Assembly: GCA_950295325.1 (NCBI GenBank) | Contig: OX485809.1 | Coordinates: forward strand, 5,828,001 to 5,892,000 | Length of the DNA stretch: 64,000 nucleotides | Reading direction: 5' to 3' | Source of the DNA: Polytrichum commune | Lineage: Eukaryota; Streptophyta; Polytrichopsida; Polytrichales; Polytrichaceae | Shown here: one piece after another, positions 47,891-59,702 of the stretch | Layout of the letters: each line of letters starts with the position of its first letter | Numbering within the stretch: the first letter of the stretch is position 1 | The notes under the pieces: model-generated | The model's input: the letters and a program-made list of their open reading frames with translations, nothing else | What the model was told of the DNA's origin: nothing | Databases searched by the model: none | Program-made: the position numbers and the translations under genes

Positions 47891-48479
47891 TCAAGTATTA
47901 CACGAACACATGCCAGGTGGTGCTTCAGGTGGCATGAATCACCATATGAGCTTCAAACTCAAAAATTGGCACAACATTGACATGTTATAGACAGAACAGG
48001 AACTTTTACAGTATTTGGAAACTCTTAAGTGCCCGTAGATAAGAAGGTATTGTTATCTCGAAGCCGAGTCTTTCGCATCCACCCTCATACTTAGCTCACC
48101 CACAATAACCGAGTGCTACGCGTGACACCCCCAATAATTGTAAGTGAATACTCTACTTGACCAAAACCAAGAACTCAAAACACTCAGATGCGCGGTCTCA
48201 AGGCCTTGCAATTCGTCGACTTCCTAGAGAAAAAAAAATAGGTGATCGCGACACCGAAGAGGCTTTTCTTTCTGTGCATGCTCTTCAAAGGAATAAAAGT
48301 GACTACCAATTCTCGTTCACATGTTGCTCAGATGGAGAATTGGTACAACGAAGCGATCGAAGAGCGGTGTTCAAGAGTAAGGTTTGCGGGTGTAACTCGC
48401 TTACTTTTCTTGATCAGACCCCTACATATGATTGATATGTGGTTCGATGAGGATCAAAGAGCAAACACCATAAAGACGT

Positions 48480-48705
48480 ATGATGTGTAAAAGGGATTGG
48501 ACCACGTCTTCAAATCTCATTACTCATTGTGCACACAATTGGGACGATCCCTATGGATCCCGTTAAGTTAGAGAATCATCAAACATGCACTTCCAATAAT
48601 CATACCTAAATCAAGAGAGGTCTAAATCTCAATTCGGTTTTGGCTGATGTTTGCGAATGCAACACAACGTTTCGTTGGGTAAATCTATTCAATACAAGCT
48701 GGAGA
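48480..48705 (+). repeat. Dispersed repeat family D, copy 2
   Basis: AGGGATTGGACCACGTCTTC, ACACAATTGGGACGATCC, AACATGCACTTCCAATAATC and GCAACACAACGTTTCGTT match copy 1 at 23033-23275 in the same order. Confidence 0.65.
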
Positions 48706-49207
48706 ACATGGAACCGCGAACCGAACAACACCCGTACGCCTTAGCGAGGAAATGCAGATTGGGAAATTGCGACCAAAGGGAAATTGTTACCCGTACGAAC
48801 AAACAAGGCCAGCTGATAACGAATGCAATATCGACTTAGCAGAAGGCTGAAAACTTGAGCAAGAAGAATGATTTTTAGCGGGTGGGTTGTGGTGAAATTT
48901 ACGACGATGATCGGATGATCGGAGAAGCTCGCTCTAATCCGAAGCGAGGAAGCCCTGATGCCGCGATTCCTTTGGATTTGTTTGGAGGAGGCAAGTTCCC
49001 CGGTGCTTGCCTCCGCAGGTACTTATTGAGGTCCTTTCCTTAGGCTAGGATCGCCACGTGGCTGGTCAAAAGATAAGATCCTCCCCGTCACTGCCACGGT
49101 GTCATGCCGAGTCACTCTTGGCACCCGTAATTGTAGGTTGCTCGATATTAGGGGTCGGTGTTCAATATTGAAGTCTTCAACACTTGTCAAATTCTATTTT
49201 GGCTGTC

Positions 49208-49232
49208 AAAAAAAAAAAAAAAAAAAAAAAAA
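49208..49232. repeat. 25-bp uninterrupted A tract
   Basis: A run of 25 A. It could be the tail of a retroposed sequence inserted in plus orientation, but no matching target duplication or recognisable source was found upstream. Confidence 0.85.
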
Positions 49233-50475
49233 TTAGGGACACTTCACAAACAAAAATATGCTCTGCAAAGTTACCCCCCTTCACATTGAAGGCCTCTCCA
49301 AAAATTACCTGTCATAATATACAATGGATGTAATTTGCAAATAGAAACATAGCTAGATTCCAATCTTGGCACTCTAGCAGACACTTCCAAATTTCAATAA
49401 CTCCTGCAATTTCGACTCGGCACCGACTACAACTTCGACAGCACAGTTATATGTGGACGTGGATTTTCCAAACAAATTTGGGTGAAGAGTGATCGCAGAA
49501 GTCGATTACGACTTGAAGCATTAGATGCATTGATGTGAGTGTCATCATGCGGTCTTCCGATAGAGAATCTGGATTGGGCTAGAATTTTTGACACTTGGAA
49601 ATCAACCGAAAACCGGAAGACTTTGCCTTTGGAGTTGGATGATGATTAAGTGCATTATGTAGGGAATCTAAATAATTTTAGTGCATCATTTTATTGCATG
49701 TACTTCTTCAATATAGTGAGACATCATATTATTTTTATATTCAATACAAAACGGCCAATATCAAGTTTTTTTGGGTGAAGTGTTGCAAAAAAGTTTGAAA
49801 GTTTGAGTGAGGTATGATTATTCTGAAGCCCTTCACATTGAAATGAGATCAAGTTTCCCCCATGGATTGGAGGGGAGCTTAACATGAACTTAACTTTCTT
49901 GAAAAATATGTCATGGTAGTCGTTTATAGAATCTTTAGTAAGTTCAGTATGCCTTCTTGTCAACTTTCTTAGTATAATTCAAAAGTATCTTTCACAACAC
50001 CCACATTTTTCTTTTTTGTAGCACGTTCCTAAATTTAAAAGAAAAGAGCCCAGTTAAAATAAATTTACTTAAAAATTTAAAAAAAAAAACATTATTATTA
50101 TTATTATTGTACCTCTCATGGCTTATGTACAATTACAAATTTCAAATGGACCTATGAGAAGGCTTTCGAGCCAATGAGAAGGTTGCTTTCTTCCCCCTTG
50201 GAACCAAAAGATATTTTGGACCATTATGCCCGGTTCACTCCATGGAACTTGACTCTTGATTAGCCAACTCACCCAAAGTTTGATCTTAGGACTTCATTTA
50301 TAATTCTATTAGATCATGATGATAGTAGTAGATAGGAAAGAACGAACACACACACACAATTCCATGTGTCTTCACATGCCAACAAGTGATTTTGACAATA
50401 CCCCAATAACTTTGAAATTGCACGTCAACACAAGAAAGCACACTATTCAAAAATATCACACTAATGAGCATGTTT

Positions 50476-51050
50476 AGTGTAGGCAGGTCGGGAGCTCAAA
50501 GATTGAGGGCTTGAAGAAAAGTGCTTTCTCGTTGGAGGGAAAGCTTTCTCATAGGTCCATTTCTCATTTGGAACTTTATGTAAAGCAATGAGTAATGCAC
50601 ATCGTGTTTGAGTACTATTTTGCTTTAAAAATGTTTGAGGTATGGTTTGGTGGGTTCCAATTGGGTTCCATGAAACCTTTGGGTTCTCAAAAAATATTCA
50701 TTGTTTAGTAACATTCAATCAACACCTTCTTTTTGGAGTGTGGGCCATTGTGCACGGCTCAAGCTATTGATGCCCTGATCACTCCAAACTTTCCGTCCGG
50801 TTCCAATTGCGAGATAGTTGGGGATTATGTTCAGAAATAGATGTTGGCCCACCACTTTTCACACTATTACAGCCGGAGATGCCGACGTATGGTGTCAAAG
50901 TTGGCCGGTGTGATCAGCCCCTGAGAGTTGCAAAGTTGGTCAAGGTGTGGTCAAGCACTAAATCGTTTTAGCTTTGGATGAAAAACTAGTCAAACTTATA
51001 TATCAAACTTTCAAAAATACAAGCTTGAGCTCTCAACTTGAGCTCTAGTG
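50476..51050. mobile_element. CACTA-type miniature transposon, copy 2, with an inserted element
   Basis: The right end, GAGCTCTCAACTTGAGCTCTAGTG (a 24-base end described here by its parts: GAGCTCTCAACT, TGAGCTC, TAGTG), matches copy 1 almost exactly and is followed by TAA. The left end is more diverged (GTGTAGGCAGG, then GGAGCTCAAAGATTGAGGG). Without the 149-bp insert at 50772-50920 the element would be about 426 bp, against 485 for copy 1. Confidence 0.65.
50772..50920. mobile_element. 149-bp miniature element, copy A, nested in the CACTA-type element
   Basis: It starts GCCCTGATCACTCC and ends GGTGTGATCAGCCC, an inverted pair of 14 bp with two mismatches. TGA lies one base outside each end. 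The interior (GTTGGCCCACCACTTTTCAC, ACTATTACAGCCGGA, ATGCCGAC) matches copy B at 52477-52625, which has exactly the same length. Confidence 0.7.
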
Positions 51051-52109
51051 TAAAGGTAACCCCTAAAGGTCTTAACCACACTATGTCCTCAAGGTGTCAT
51101 AAGGAAGTGTATTAGAGTTACTTCTTGTTGGTTTTTATACCAAAGTTCTAAATAAAGTGATTCCCCTCACCACAATCACTTAATCCTAATGCAATCACTT
51201 TGCATCTTCCAATCTTGTACTTATAATAGTATCGAGTTCACCATAGGTATGCAGTTTTGCAAAATGTTTGATGTTGTATACAAATTTATATGTTTTGTTG
51301 ATATTTATTATGTGTTTATATGTATTGGGTGAGTACATGTTGGATGGCCGTGAACACACCAAATTAAATTAGATTTGATTGATTCATTTCAATCACCCAT
51401 TTTGTGTTAGCCCACATGATATAATAGATTTCTAGCCCATCATAAATTAGGGGTTGCAACCACTTTAATTAAATGGCATGAAGGCACATCATAGAATATT
51501 TTGAACTCCAAACCAACTTTCGTAGGTTCATATGATAAACAATGCAATGGCTAATAATGGAGTCTCCTTTCACACATCATGAAATTCAACAACTTTTGGG
51601 TTAACACTTGTAACCATGGAGTCCCCCCGCCCACATATGCAATTGTAATGCCAAACTTGTTTGGCTTGTTTGTAGAAACTAGCCATACCACTGTCCAAAA
51701 TAATGACTCAAACCTAATAGAATCTTAGGGAATTCCTACCCAATCAAGGGATGTTTGTCATCCATAAATGGACTAAAATAAATGTCGGAATTGGGTCACT
51801 AACGGAGTTGGACAATTCTACATTGATATATGTATTTAAATTGCCTTTGCAAACATGTTGCCTCTTTACCCATGCAAACTACCTTGGGTCAAAACCATAT
51901 CACCAAAATATATACCTTTTGTTGATTGATACATATAGAAATTACAGTTTTTTTTAACGATGTTTTGTTATTGTGGTAATCAATATCCAAAATAGTGTGC
52001 AATCTCAATAATTTGATGCGGGGCAACCTAAATATGAATATATACAGTGCACCTTAGGACTTAAGGCAAACGTACCTTATTCCAACATAGCAAGAGTATG
52101 GACACCTAT

Positions 52110-52410
52110 ATTGGAATGTTATGTGATTAGGTGTGGGTCTAAGAACAGACACCAAAAAGACATGTGTTAAAATGATATTGGACTATGTGCTCAAAATATG
52201 TTAACTATTCTAAGTCTAGTAGTCAACAAGACTGAGCCTACATGACCACTCTATGAGCACAAGAATCTTCTCTTTGATAATAAATAAGACATCAATATGA
52301 ACTCTGAAAACTCTGAGACAAATGGCGACAACACGATTTGGATACACTAATCACCTTGCACCAATTGCATGTTTCGCATTCTACGAGAAGTGGGTGCATA
52401 AACGAGAAGA
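52110..52410 (+). repeat. Dispersed repeat family C, copy 4
   Basis: GTGATTAGGTGTGGGTCTAA, GAACAGACACCAAAAAGACA, GATATTGGACTATGTGCTCA, ATGACCACTCTATGAGCAC and GTTTCGCATTCTACGAGAAG give a near-full copy in intergenic DNA. Confidence 0.7.
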
Positions 52411-52476
52411 GCGTTTGGAACGACACATGCATATTGTACATGGCATATCAAAGAGATTCGTATATTTGGGAGTGAT

Positions 52477-52625
52477 GCCCTGATCACACCAAAATTTCCG
52501 CCCGGTTCCAACCGTGAAATTACTAGGGATTATGTTGAGAAATAAATGTTGGCCCACCACTTTTCACACTATTACAGCCGGAAATGCCGACAGATGGTGT
52601 CAGAAGTGGCGGGTGTGATCAGCCC
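52477..52625. mobile_element. 149-bp miniature element, copy B
   Basis: It starts GCCCTGATCACACC and ends GGTGTGATCAGCCC, a 14-bp inverted pair with one mismatch. TGA is again one base outside each end. Identity with copy A is high throughout, so the family was mobile fairly recently. The class is unknown. Confidence 0.7.
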
Positions 52626-53140
52626 ATGAGTCACGCACCCCACCCATCAAAAGATGGTTCCAATGACGATGTCTTGCTAGGCATTATTTGTATTACCCTT
52701 TTTGTCTACCTAGTGAGCGGTCTAGGTTGGCATGCGTATGTTGCTAGTCGTGAAAGATGGCACTTCCTAGTCATGTGTCTTGGGCTTAACACCGGAGCTT
52801 GGAGCCAAGTGGCCACAACAAAGTGCCTTTGAAAGTCAAATTCCGTTTGTTTGAAAGGTTGAGCTTTGTCATGGAGTACATAACGGATCCCGCAATGTTA
52901 ACTCCTAATAGCAACTAAATTGGTTTTGGGTAGTTTAAGGGTAACGGGTTCACATTCACATTGGTGAAAACATCAATGTTTATCAATTGTTCTTTTATTG
53001 GCTTTGTCTGTAGGACAGAGGCTATGCATCAACTTCTTCGTTTCAAGAGCAAATATCCTAACCACTTTGCGTTCACACTTGAACGTTACTTGTTCTTGTT
53101 AATTTTGGTCCACTTTATTTAATGTGGATGTTAACTATAA

Positions 53141-53147
53141 TTATATA

Positions 53148-53187
<40 letters not shown>

Positions 53188-53188
53188 G
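53141..53188. repeat. (TA/TG)n microsatellite
   Basis: A mixed TATG, then about thirteen TG, then TA run in intergenic DNA. Confidence 0.9.
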
Positions 53189-53754
53189 AACTATAATTGT
53201 TCCCTAAAATGCATTGAAAGAAATCTAGTTAAGTATAGTTATTTCGGCAATTCTTGATTATTTATTCTAAAAACTTCGGGTGATATCAAAATCCTTGACC
53301 TGCATTTGAGAAGAAGGTGCACAAAATCCAAGAAAGGTTTGGTATAGTAAATAGCCATGGATTGGCATGAGCAAAGTGGACAACTATAATTGTAGTCTTT
53401 CATAGTAAAGGACAGAGCCTCACGATTCTACCGTTTTCTTGTTGGGTCCGCAACACTGATCATGTATCCTTTATTAACACATGAGTGGCAAAAATTGACG
53501 CCACACCTTCCAACTCGCTCATCACATATCTTGCTCTTGGTAATCATCTTCCATTTTGAACACAAAATTAGCAAAATTTGTCAACATATCTTGGGAAAGA
53601 GATCCTCCCTCAAAAAGCAACTGTGGGATTATAAACATGCATGCACTATAATGGACTTCCCCATGAGTATATGGGAGCCAAGTATGTATAGGAAAATTAA
53701 GAAATTTGACAACGTAAGTTATAAAAAAACAACATTTTTTAATCTCAACATGGC

Positions 53755-53945
53755 AAAATCATGCGGGGGTAATCCGGGTGAACCGGATGTTTTCAACCAA
53801 CCATGTGGAACCTAAGAGCTTGCCCTTGGGGAAAAATAGATTCCAGCAAGCTTATTTGTGCCCGTTCAAGACATTCACATTTGAAAAGAGGCAATAGTTT
53901 GTAGGGCCCCTCTAATTCTTGTAATATCTATTTCAAGATCACATA
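53755..53945 (+). repeat. 5S-associated dispersed repeat, third copy (tail only)
   Basis: GGTGAACCGGATGTTTTCAA, CCAACCATGTGGAACCTAAG, GCTTGCCCTTGGGG and TTCACATTTGAAAAGAGGCA match about 6055-6180. No 5S-like part is visible in this fragment. Confidence 0.5.
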
Positions 53946-54884
53946 TAGACTTAGACCAACTCAAAGACGAAGCAACACCATGATTCACGCCGATGGAAAC
54001 ATAAGAGTCGTCTTCCTTTTTCTTTTTTTCTTCTTACCTTTCCATGGCCAAGTAATGGCATTGTGGAGCGGCTCATGGTAGCATGGAGATGCTCTGAGGA
54101 ACTGCATGCCCAATCATGACATCTCCACACACAAAAACTCGTACTATGAGCACATACTTCCATTGTATGCTAATTGTGTCAAAATGATTTCATTCTTCAC
54201 AGGCAATTTTAAATCAATTGCCCAACCTTACTGTTATTGGAAAATTGGTTCAAGTACACAACTAAGGGGCCCTTAGAGAATGCATGCATAGTATTTCGAT
54301 CATCAATGTCACACATACATTATACATTACAGTTTTCTCCTTGACATAAGATGAAATTATGAAACAAAGTTCCACACCCATAAATCAATAAGTAAAAGAT
54401 TTAGGGGATTACTATTTCCACACCTTTTTTGGCTAGATTCACACCTTTTTGCCGGTTCAGTTGCCGTGTCACTGAGGCGCTATATATGAGATTCTTCATG
54501 GTGCATCCGGACCGTTGATCCACCAAGGCCCATCCAAGGGCCTCAATGATCCTAGGTGGCGGCGGGGTGGGGCCGTGGGCCTCATGTCTTTTTTGGGGAG
54601 GCCGGATTTAGGGTGGTGTCGGGCCTAGTGGCTAGGCTGGCCCAATGGCTAGGCCTACTTATTATATAACTAGTTGGTTAGCCTTACTCTACTTACTAAG
54701 GTGAATCTAGTTTGTAGTGTGAATCTAGTTGGTAGAAGTTGGGGACATGAAAAATGAACCAAATTAACAACCACATACCTTAGAGTCTAGCCCTCTCCAA
54801 TACTTTATCGCATCAAAACCTTGTCCCGGAATTGATGGGAACTTGTACCCGTTAATGTAGATGTGTCTTAAATGGTTAATTTTC

Positions 54885-55045
54885 AAACTAGCCTACTTAT
54901 GGCGTGATATGAAACAAGTAGGTTAGTACGAGATGGTTAGCAAATCCAAATCAAAATTTAGGAGCTCATATGAATATCTTAGTCATTATCAAAGTGAAGA
55001 TTATGGTGTCAATAATGATCATATAGGTGTCCATACCTAACTTCA
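54885..55045 (-). repeat. Dispersed repeat family C, copy 5 (inverted, inside the outer element's left arm)
   Basis: Read on the minus strand it contains CATATGAGCTCCTAAATTTT, GATTTGGATTTGCTAACCAT and GTTTCATATCACGCC. It is part of the DNA between the outer left TIR and the Harbinger insertion point. Confidence 0.65.
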
Positions 55046-56452
55046 AGACTTGCACATATACCACTCAAATATACATGTCCAATTAAGAAGAGTGACCAAT
55101 TAGTAAGTAGAGTAATGCCCCTTCCTCACCTGGCTCTAGCTAAGACCGAGTCTTAGCGCTAAGACCCGCCTTTAGTTCTACTAGGCTGCACTGTGAGGCC
55201 CGGTAAGCCCGGACAGTCCGGACCCTAATACCCGGACCGGTCTTAGGGGTTGCTATTACCCTCCTTCTTCACCAGACGCTAAAAGTGAGCCCGTTAATCT
55301 GTGTTTTTTGTCGTCGCCTCCTGTAACGGCCATCCAACTGCCATTCACGCGAACGGCAGTATCAACGCCAACGGGCGTCTCAATTGATGCTGCAGGAGGA
55401 GGTAAATGCTGAGCACAGAACCGAAATTGGGATCGCACAACAGGGTTTCGGCAGACTGTGTGTTTTCTGTTGCGTTTGTTGTAGGATCGCTGTCTACTCT
55501 GCACAGATCTCCGAAAACCGCTGCTTGCAGGAAGAGCTGCGAGGTTGTGAGCTCTGTTGAGTGCTTACGGTGATACACCGAACTCTGAACAAACACCGAA
55601 CTTTGAATGATAGTCCGAACTCTGTAGATACTTGAACTCCCACAATAGCTCACTGCAGGCTCACCTGCTCTCCCCGCACAACACAAATCCTCTCAAATCC
55701 TCTCAAATCCTCCTGCTGCCACAGAAGTTGTCACTGTTCCTCACCAATCCTTAGAGGTAGCCAGGTGAAGAGTGCCTGCCACTCTCTCCCCAGCGCAATC
55801 CGTAGAGGTAGCCAGGTCGCACTCTCTCCCCAGCGCACAAGGAAGGCACACTGCACCGTCACTCTCTGCAGCCGCGAGGTCAGATTCGGCGACCCTCTGC
55901 ACCGACTTGCGAGGTCTGACGGTGCGTTGAAGGCCTGTGGTGACCCCGGTGATCTGTGCGACGCGCTGCCCCCTCCGACCTCTCTGTGCAGATGCCGAGG
56001 TCGTGGGCTGCAACTCCGGTAATCTGTTGAGGTCAGTCACCTCCGACCTTAGAGAACCCTGCCCCTCTTGCTATTCAACAAATCAACCCAGGACAGACTC
56101 AACGACCCTGTGGAACCCTTGGCCTGCTCAGCTGAGCAGCTCCAGCAACAGCCAGGATTGTGAGCCCGAGTTAGCAATCAGGTATATGCATCTCAATTGG
56201 CCTTGCCCATTCACAGTCTTAAATTGGCCATCAAGGTGGACACACAATGGGCTGTGCTTTTTTACTAGAATTTGTGGAAGGAAAGATGATTATGGGGCAT
56301 TCACATTTGTGTTTATTTAGGGTGTATAAAAGTGGTTTCCATGCATGGGTGTGGTCAACATTAGGACATGGAGGAAGGTGATACCTCAATGAAACATTAA
56401 AAAAATTTGTGTCAATTCTCATATTTGTTGTGGTCAATTTGTTGGTACAGGA

Positions 56453-57805
56453 ATGGATGGATTCAATGATCCCACTGATCTCCTTTCCATTGTATCCGCA
56501 TTACTCATGATCCTTCTTAATGCCCACAATGTTCTAGTTGAGGCCTCTATCCCTATAGAAGCTTCTACACAAGAGGAATTGAGTGTGCATATGGAGGAGG
56601 GTGTGAGACACATGGATAACATGTACTCTACTTCAATAGCCGCATTGTACTCCTTTCAACTATGGAACAACCTTCTTCTAGTGGATCATGAACTAGGGTA
56701 TTGGGTGAAGGCACGGTCTACCACATGGTTTTCCCAGTTTGTGATTGACGAGTATGACGATGACCGATGGTCATCTTTGTTTCGCATGACCAAAGCCTCT
56801 GTTTTTGAGCTCTCAAACCAACTCGCACCTTTAATACAAAAACAAAATACTAAATACCGACTTGCAATTCCCGTTGTTGTACGTGTTGCATGTACGTTAC
56901 TAAAGTTAGCACATGCAACTAATACAAGATTGTGTTCCGAATTGTTTGCGATTGGCATGTCAACTGTGTCAAATGTAATACACGATACATGTCGTGCTAT
57001 TAACATTGCATTACGTCATGAAATTACTTGGCCCACTGGAAACCGTCTTCTTCAAGTTCAAAATGATTTTAAGGTATTATGTGGATTGCCCGCCGTAGGT
57101 GGTGCAATAGATGGTACGCATATCCATATTTCAAAACCTAGGGTAGGCCCCGAGGATTACTTTTATTTCAAAACTCATGGTTAGACATTGAATTGTCAAG
57201 CCGTAGTAGATAGTAGGAAGGTTTTTTTAGATTTGTTTTTAGGCATGCCCGGTTCTACCAATGATGCTAGGATGCTCCGACGCTCTAGCCTTTATCAACT
57301 TGCTATGAGAGGGGAACTATTTCCTCCATCCCTAGGTAGAGAAGGTTTTCCACCTTATCTTTTAGGTGACTCGGGCTACCCAAATTTACCTTGGTTAGTG
57401 ACTCCCCACCGTGGTAATAACCTCACAATGTTAGAGGCCCTCTATAATAGGAAACTACGTAGGGGTAGGGGGGTTGTGGAAAATGCCTTTGGCATTTTGA
57501 AAATGACTTGGCGGGAACTCCTAGGAAAATCCGAACTTAATGTTGTTTATATGCCCGATGTTATTACCGCATGTGCTATATTACACAATATCCTAAGAAA
57601 ACAAGCCAATGAAGATTTGGAGGCCTTGGGCGCTATGGTGAATAATGGAGGAGTGGAAGATGCCGATGACGATGCATATTCGGACACCGAAACATATAAT
57701 GTTTGTGATGATGAAGGACCCCAAAGTAGGATTACAAATGATGGAGATGATCTTCGACATTGTTTGGCTTCTTATATAGGATCCCAAAGTGGAGTTCAAC
57801 CATGA
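56453..57805 (+). pseudogene. PIF/Harbinger DDE transposase with one in-frame stop
   Basis: One continuous frame of 450 codons plus stop, broken by a single TAG at 57182-57184 (codon 244). Upstream is a helical, HTH-like region (VVVRVACTLLKLAHATNTR, FAIGMSTVSNVIHDTCRA). The DDE triad is complete: Asp220 in GGAIDGTHIHI, Asp306 in LLGDSGYP and Glu343 in GVVENAFGILK. Other family motifs are LNCQAVVDS, LGMPGSTNDARMLRRS and ACAILHNIL. The amber falls just after FKTHG, where relatives usually have an aromatic residue (FKTGGY-type), so a Tyr-to-amber change is likely. The tail is acidic. The ATG at 56453 follows an AG, so an upstream exon is possible. AATAAA lies at 57869-57874. Without readthrough the product would have only one catalytic Asp. 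Confidence 0.9.
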
Positions 57806-58454
57806 TCTAAGTAAAATTTAGTTAGAATTTAGTATGTGATTTTCAATTATAAATGCTTATGATTTTTCAATAAAACTATATATTTGGTGGGAGTTCGTTG
57901 GCAATCTAGTATTTCATGTTTTCATAATTGTCAATCCACAGAAATCATCACTATGTTTGTTAATCAAAGACATTTTATTGTCTTAAATTAATATATGGAC
58001 CACAACTACATGGTGTTGTTTGGGTCTAAACCCCTAAACCATCTTCATCACAGTGTTTAATTGTGTTCTTCATATGAGCACCCACTTCCAAGTATTAGTA
58101 TTGACAACATTTTCCAATATCTATGTGATTTTATCCATGTGTTATATTTCTAAATGTCTCCAATTGTGAGGGAATCCTAAATTAACAAATATAGTGATAT
58201 TTATTGCATTCTTTTACATCTCGGTGACCTTCTAAATGACTATGGAATTGTTTAGTACATGTGATCTTTATCCTTATTGACACCCTTCATATTTGTCAAC
58301 TTGAATGCATTCAATATGCATTGTTTGGGTCGTAGCCTTTTACTTGCCTTTTTTTACCGGGAGCGGTAACCCTAACCAAATTCGAGGGTTCAACCAATAA
58401 CAAAAATTCTTTTCATTTCCATTTCTGTGTGTCACCAATTATTAATGCGTGCTT

Positions 58455-59215
58455 GAACATAACATTTTGTTTATCGTATTTTACACTGGAGCAAAAATGT
58501 CTTCAATTACCATAGGTCAATCCTCATTCCAAAACTATTGTCCTTTCCATTCATGTGTTGGTCTTTGTTTCATCGGATCCAAGTACACCCAATATATCCC
58601 TCCGGATAAATAATCCATTCATATCCGACACCAATTCATAATATGCTTCACATATTAACACCAAAATGTGGCCCCAATGTCTTCACATTGGGGAACAAAG
58701 TTTTGTATTGGGTGTCTATTATCACTATATCGATTAATTTTGGCCTTTTTATGCATTTTGAGACAAAACCAATATGAAAACTTAGATAAAATCACATACA
58801 GTCCACCCTCTATAAATGTTACACCTATAAGTGTTAATCCTCTCTAAATGTTAACTTTCTTCTACTCCCCACATATAGCACACTATAAATGTTAAACGTG
58901 GTAACATTTAACAAAATGGTACTCCCTTCTTTGTGAATAGAACTCTATAAAAGTTATGAATGAAATACAACCTTATATGGATGAAAAAAACTACACATCC
59001 AGTTACACATATAGTTTTGGACCCAATAGAATGTACATGGAATCACGTTCATGTGATGTGGAGAAGTATGTGGGTTTGTTGGTGCACATTGAGAAGTATT
59101 TCCAAGTTGTGCATGAAAATGAATTTACCAAAGTTCCATTGATTCATACTTCACCCGTGATTTGTAAACTTGATGGGTTTAAGGTAGGGATTGGGTTTTC
59201 AATTTTATGAATGGT
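58455..59215. repeat. Segmental duplication inside the Harbinger, left copy
   Basis: Matches about 59703-60447 at an offset near 1248 bp. Shared words include TTTTGTTTATC, TCTTCACATTGGGG, TTTTGTATTGGGTGTCT, CATCCAGTTACACAT and CATGGAATCACGTTCATGTG. The duplicated segment begins in Harbinger DNA and runs into the pogo-like element. Confidence 0.85.
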
Positions 59216-59373
59216 ATTTTGTCACAAGTACTCTTCATAATTGCTTATATTTATAAATTTTAAGATTTGTAAATTGCTCACAAAAGTAATATCCATTTTG
59301 TAAATTGTTAACACCTCTATAAATGTTAACTTTGATCCACTCCCAAGGGTTAACCTTTATAGGGAGTACACTA
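58799..59373. mobile_element. pogo/Lemi-like Tc1-mariner element, 575 bp, inside the Harbinger
   Basis: The left end is CAGTCCACCCTCTATAAATG; the reverse complement of the right end is TAGTGTACTCCCTATAAAGG, 14 of 20 matching. TA flanks both sides (58797-58798 and 59374-59375). The CAGT...CCTCTATAAAT start resembles plant Emigrant/Lemi pogo-like elements. An 84-codon frame (58956-59210) has no recognisable domain, so I regard the element as non-autonomous. Confidence 0.6.
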
Positions 59374-59702
59374 TAGATATTGGAGAATGTGCTAAGATGC
59401 AAACACTTTAAAGCGGGTGTCCATATGAAGGACCTAACTCATGTCAAAACGGTTATGTAGGTACCCCAATAACATTGGACCATGTTGTTATATCCATACA
59501 TGATATGAAATAAGAGGAAGTCTCAACTTATGGAATATATGATATTGGCAAATTTATTTTCTTAATTTGTTGTTGTGTTGGAATATGCCGGCACCCTTAG
59601 GTACCATATAACTGACAAGTTTATAATGTGAAATGAACAATAATGAAACCCACCATATAGACATTGTCCCATTATGATTATGACAAGTACAATCCATATA
59701 GA

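Larger units (their letters stand above)
47379..54403. other. Intergenic region upstream of the GABA transaminase, repeat-rich, no gene found
   Basis: About 7 kb between the transaminase start and the nested transposon. It holds a promoter-proximal repeat array, dispersed repeats C and D, miniature elements, a long poly(A) tract and a TG microsatellite, all listed separately. Remaining stretches (about 49235-50460, 51060-52100, 52630-53740, 53950-54400) show only short chance frames. Confidence 0.6.

Noticed and set aside
58956-59210. 84-codon frame within the pogo-like element
   Set aside because: No DDE or helix-turn-helix motif. The copy in the right duplicate does not preserve the same frame.
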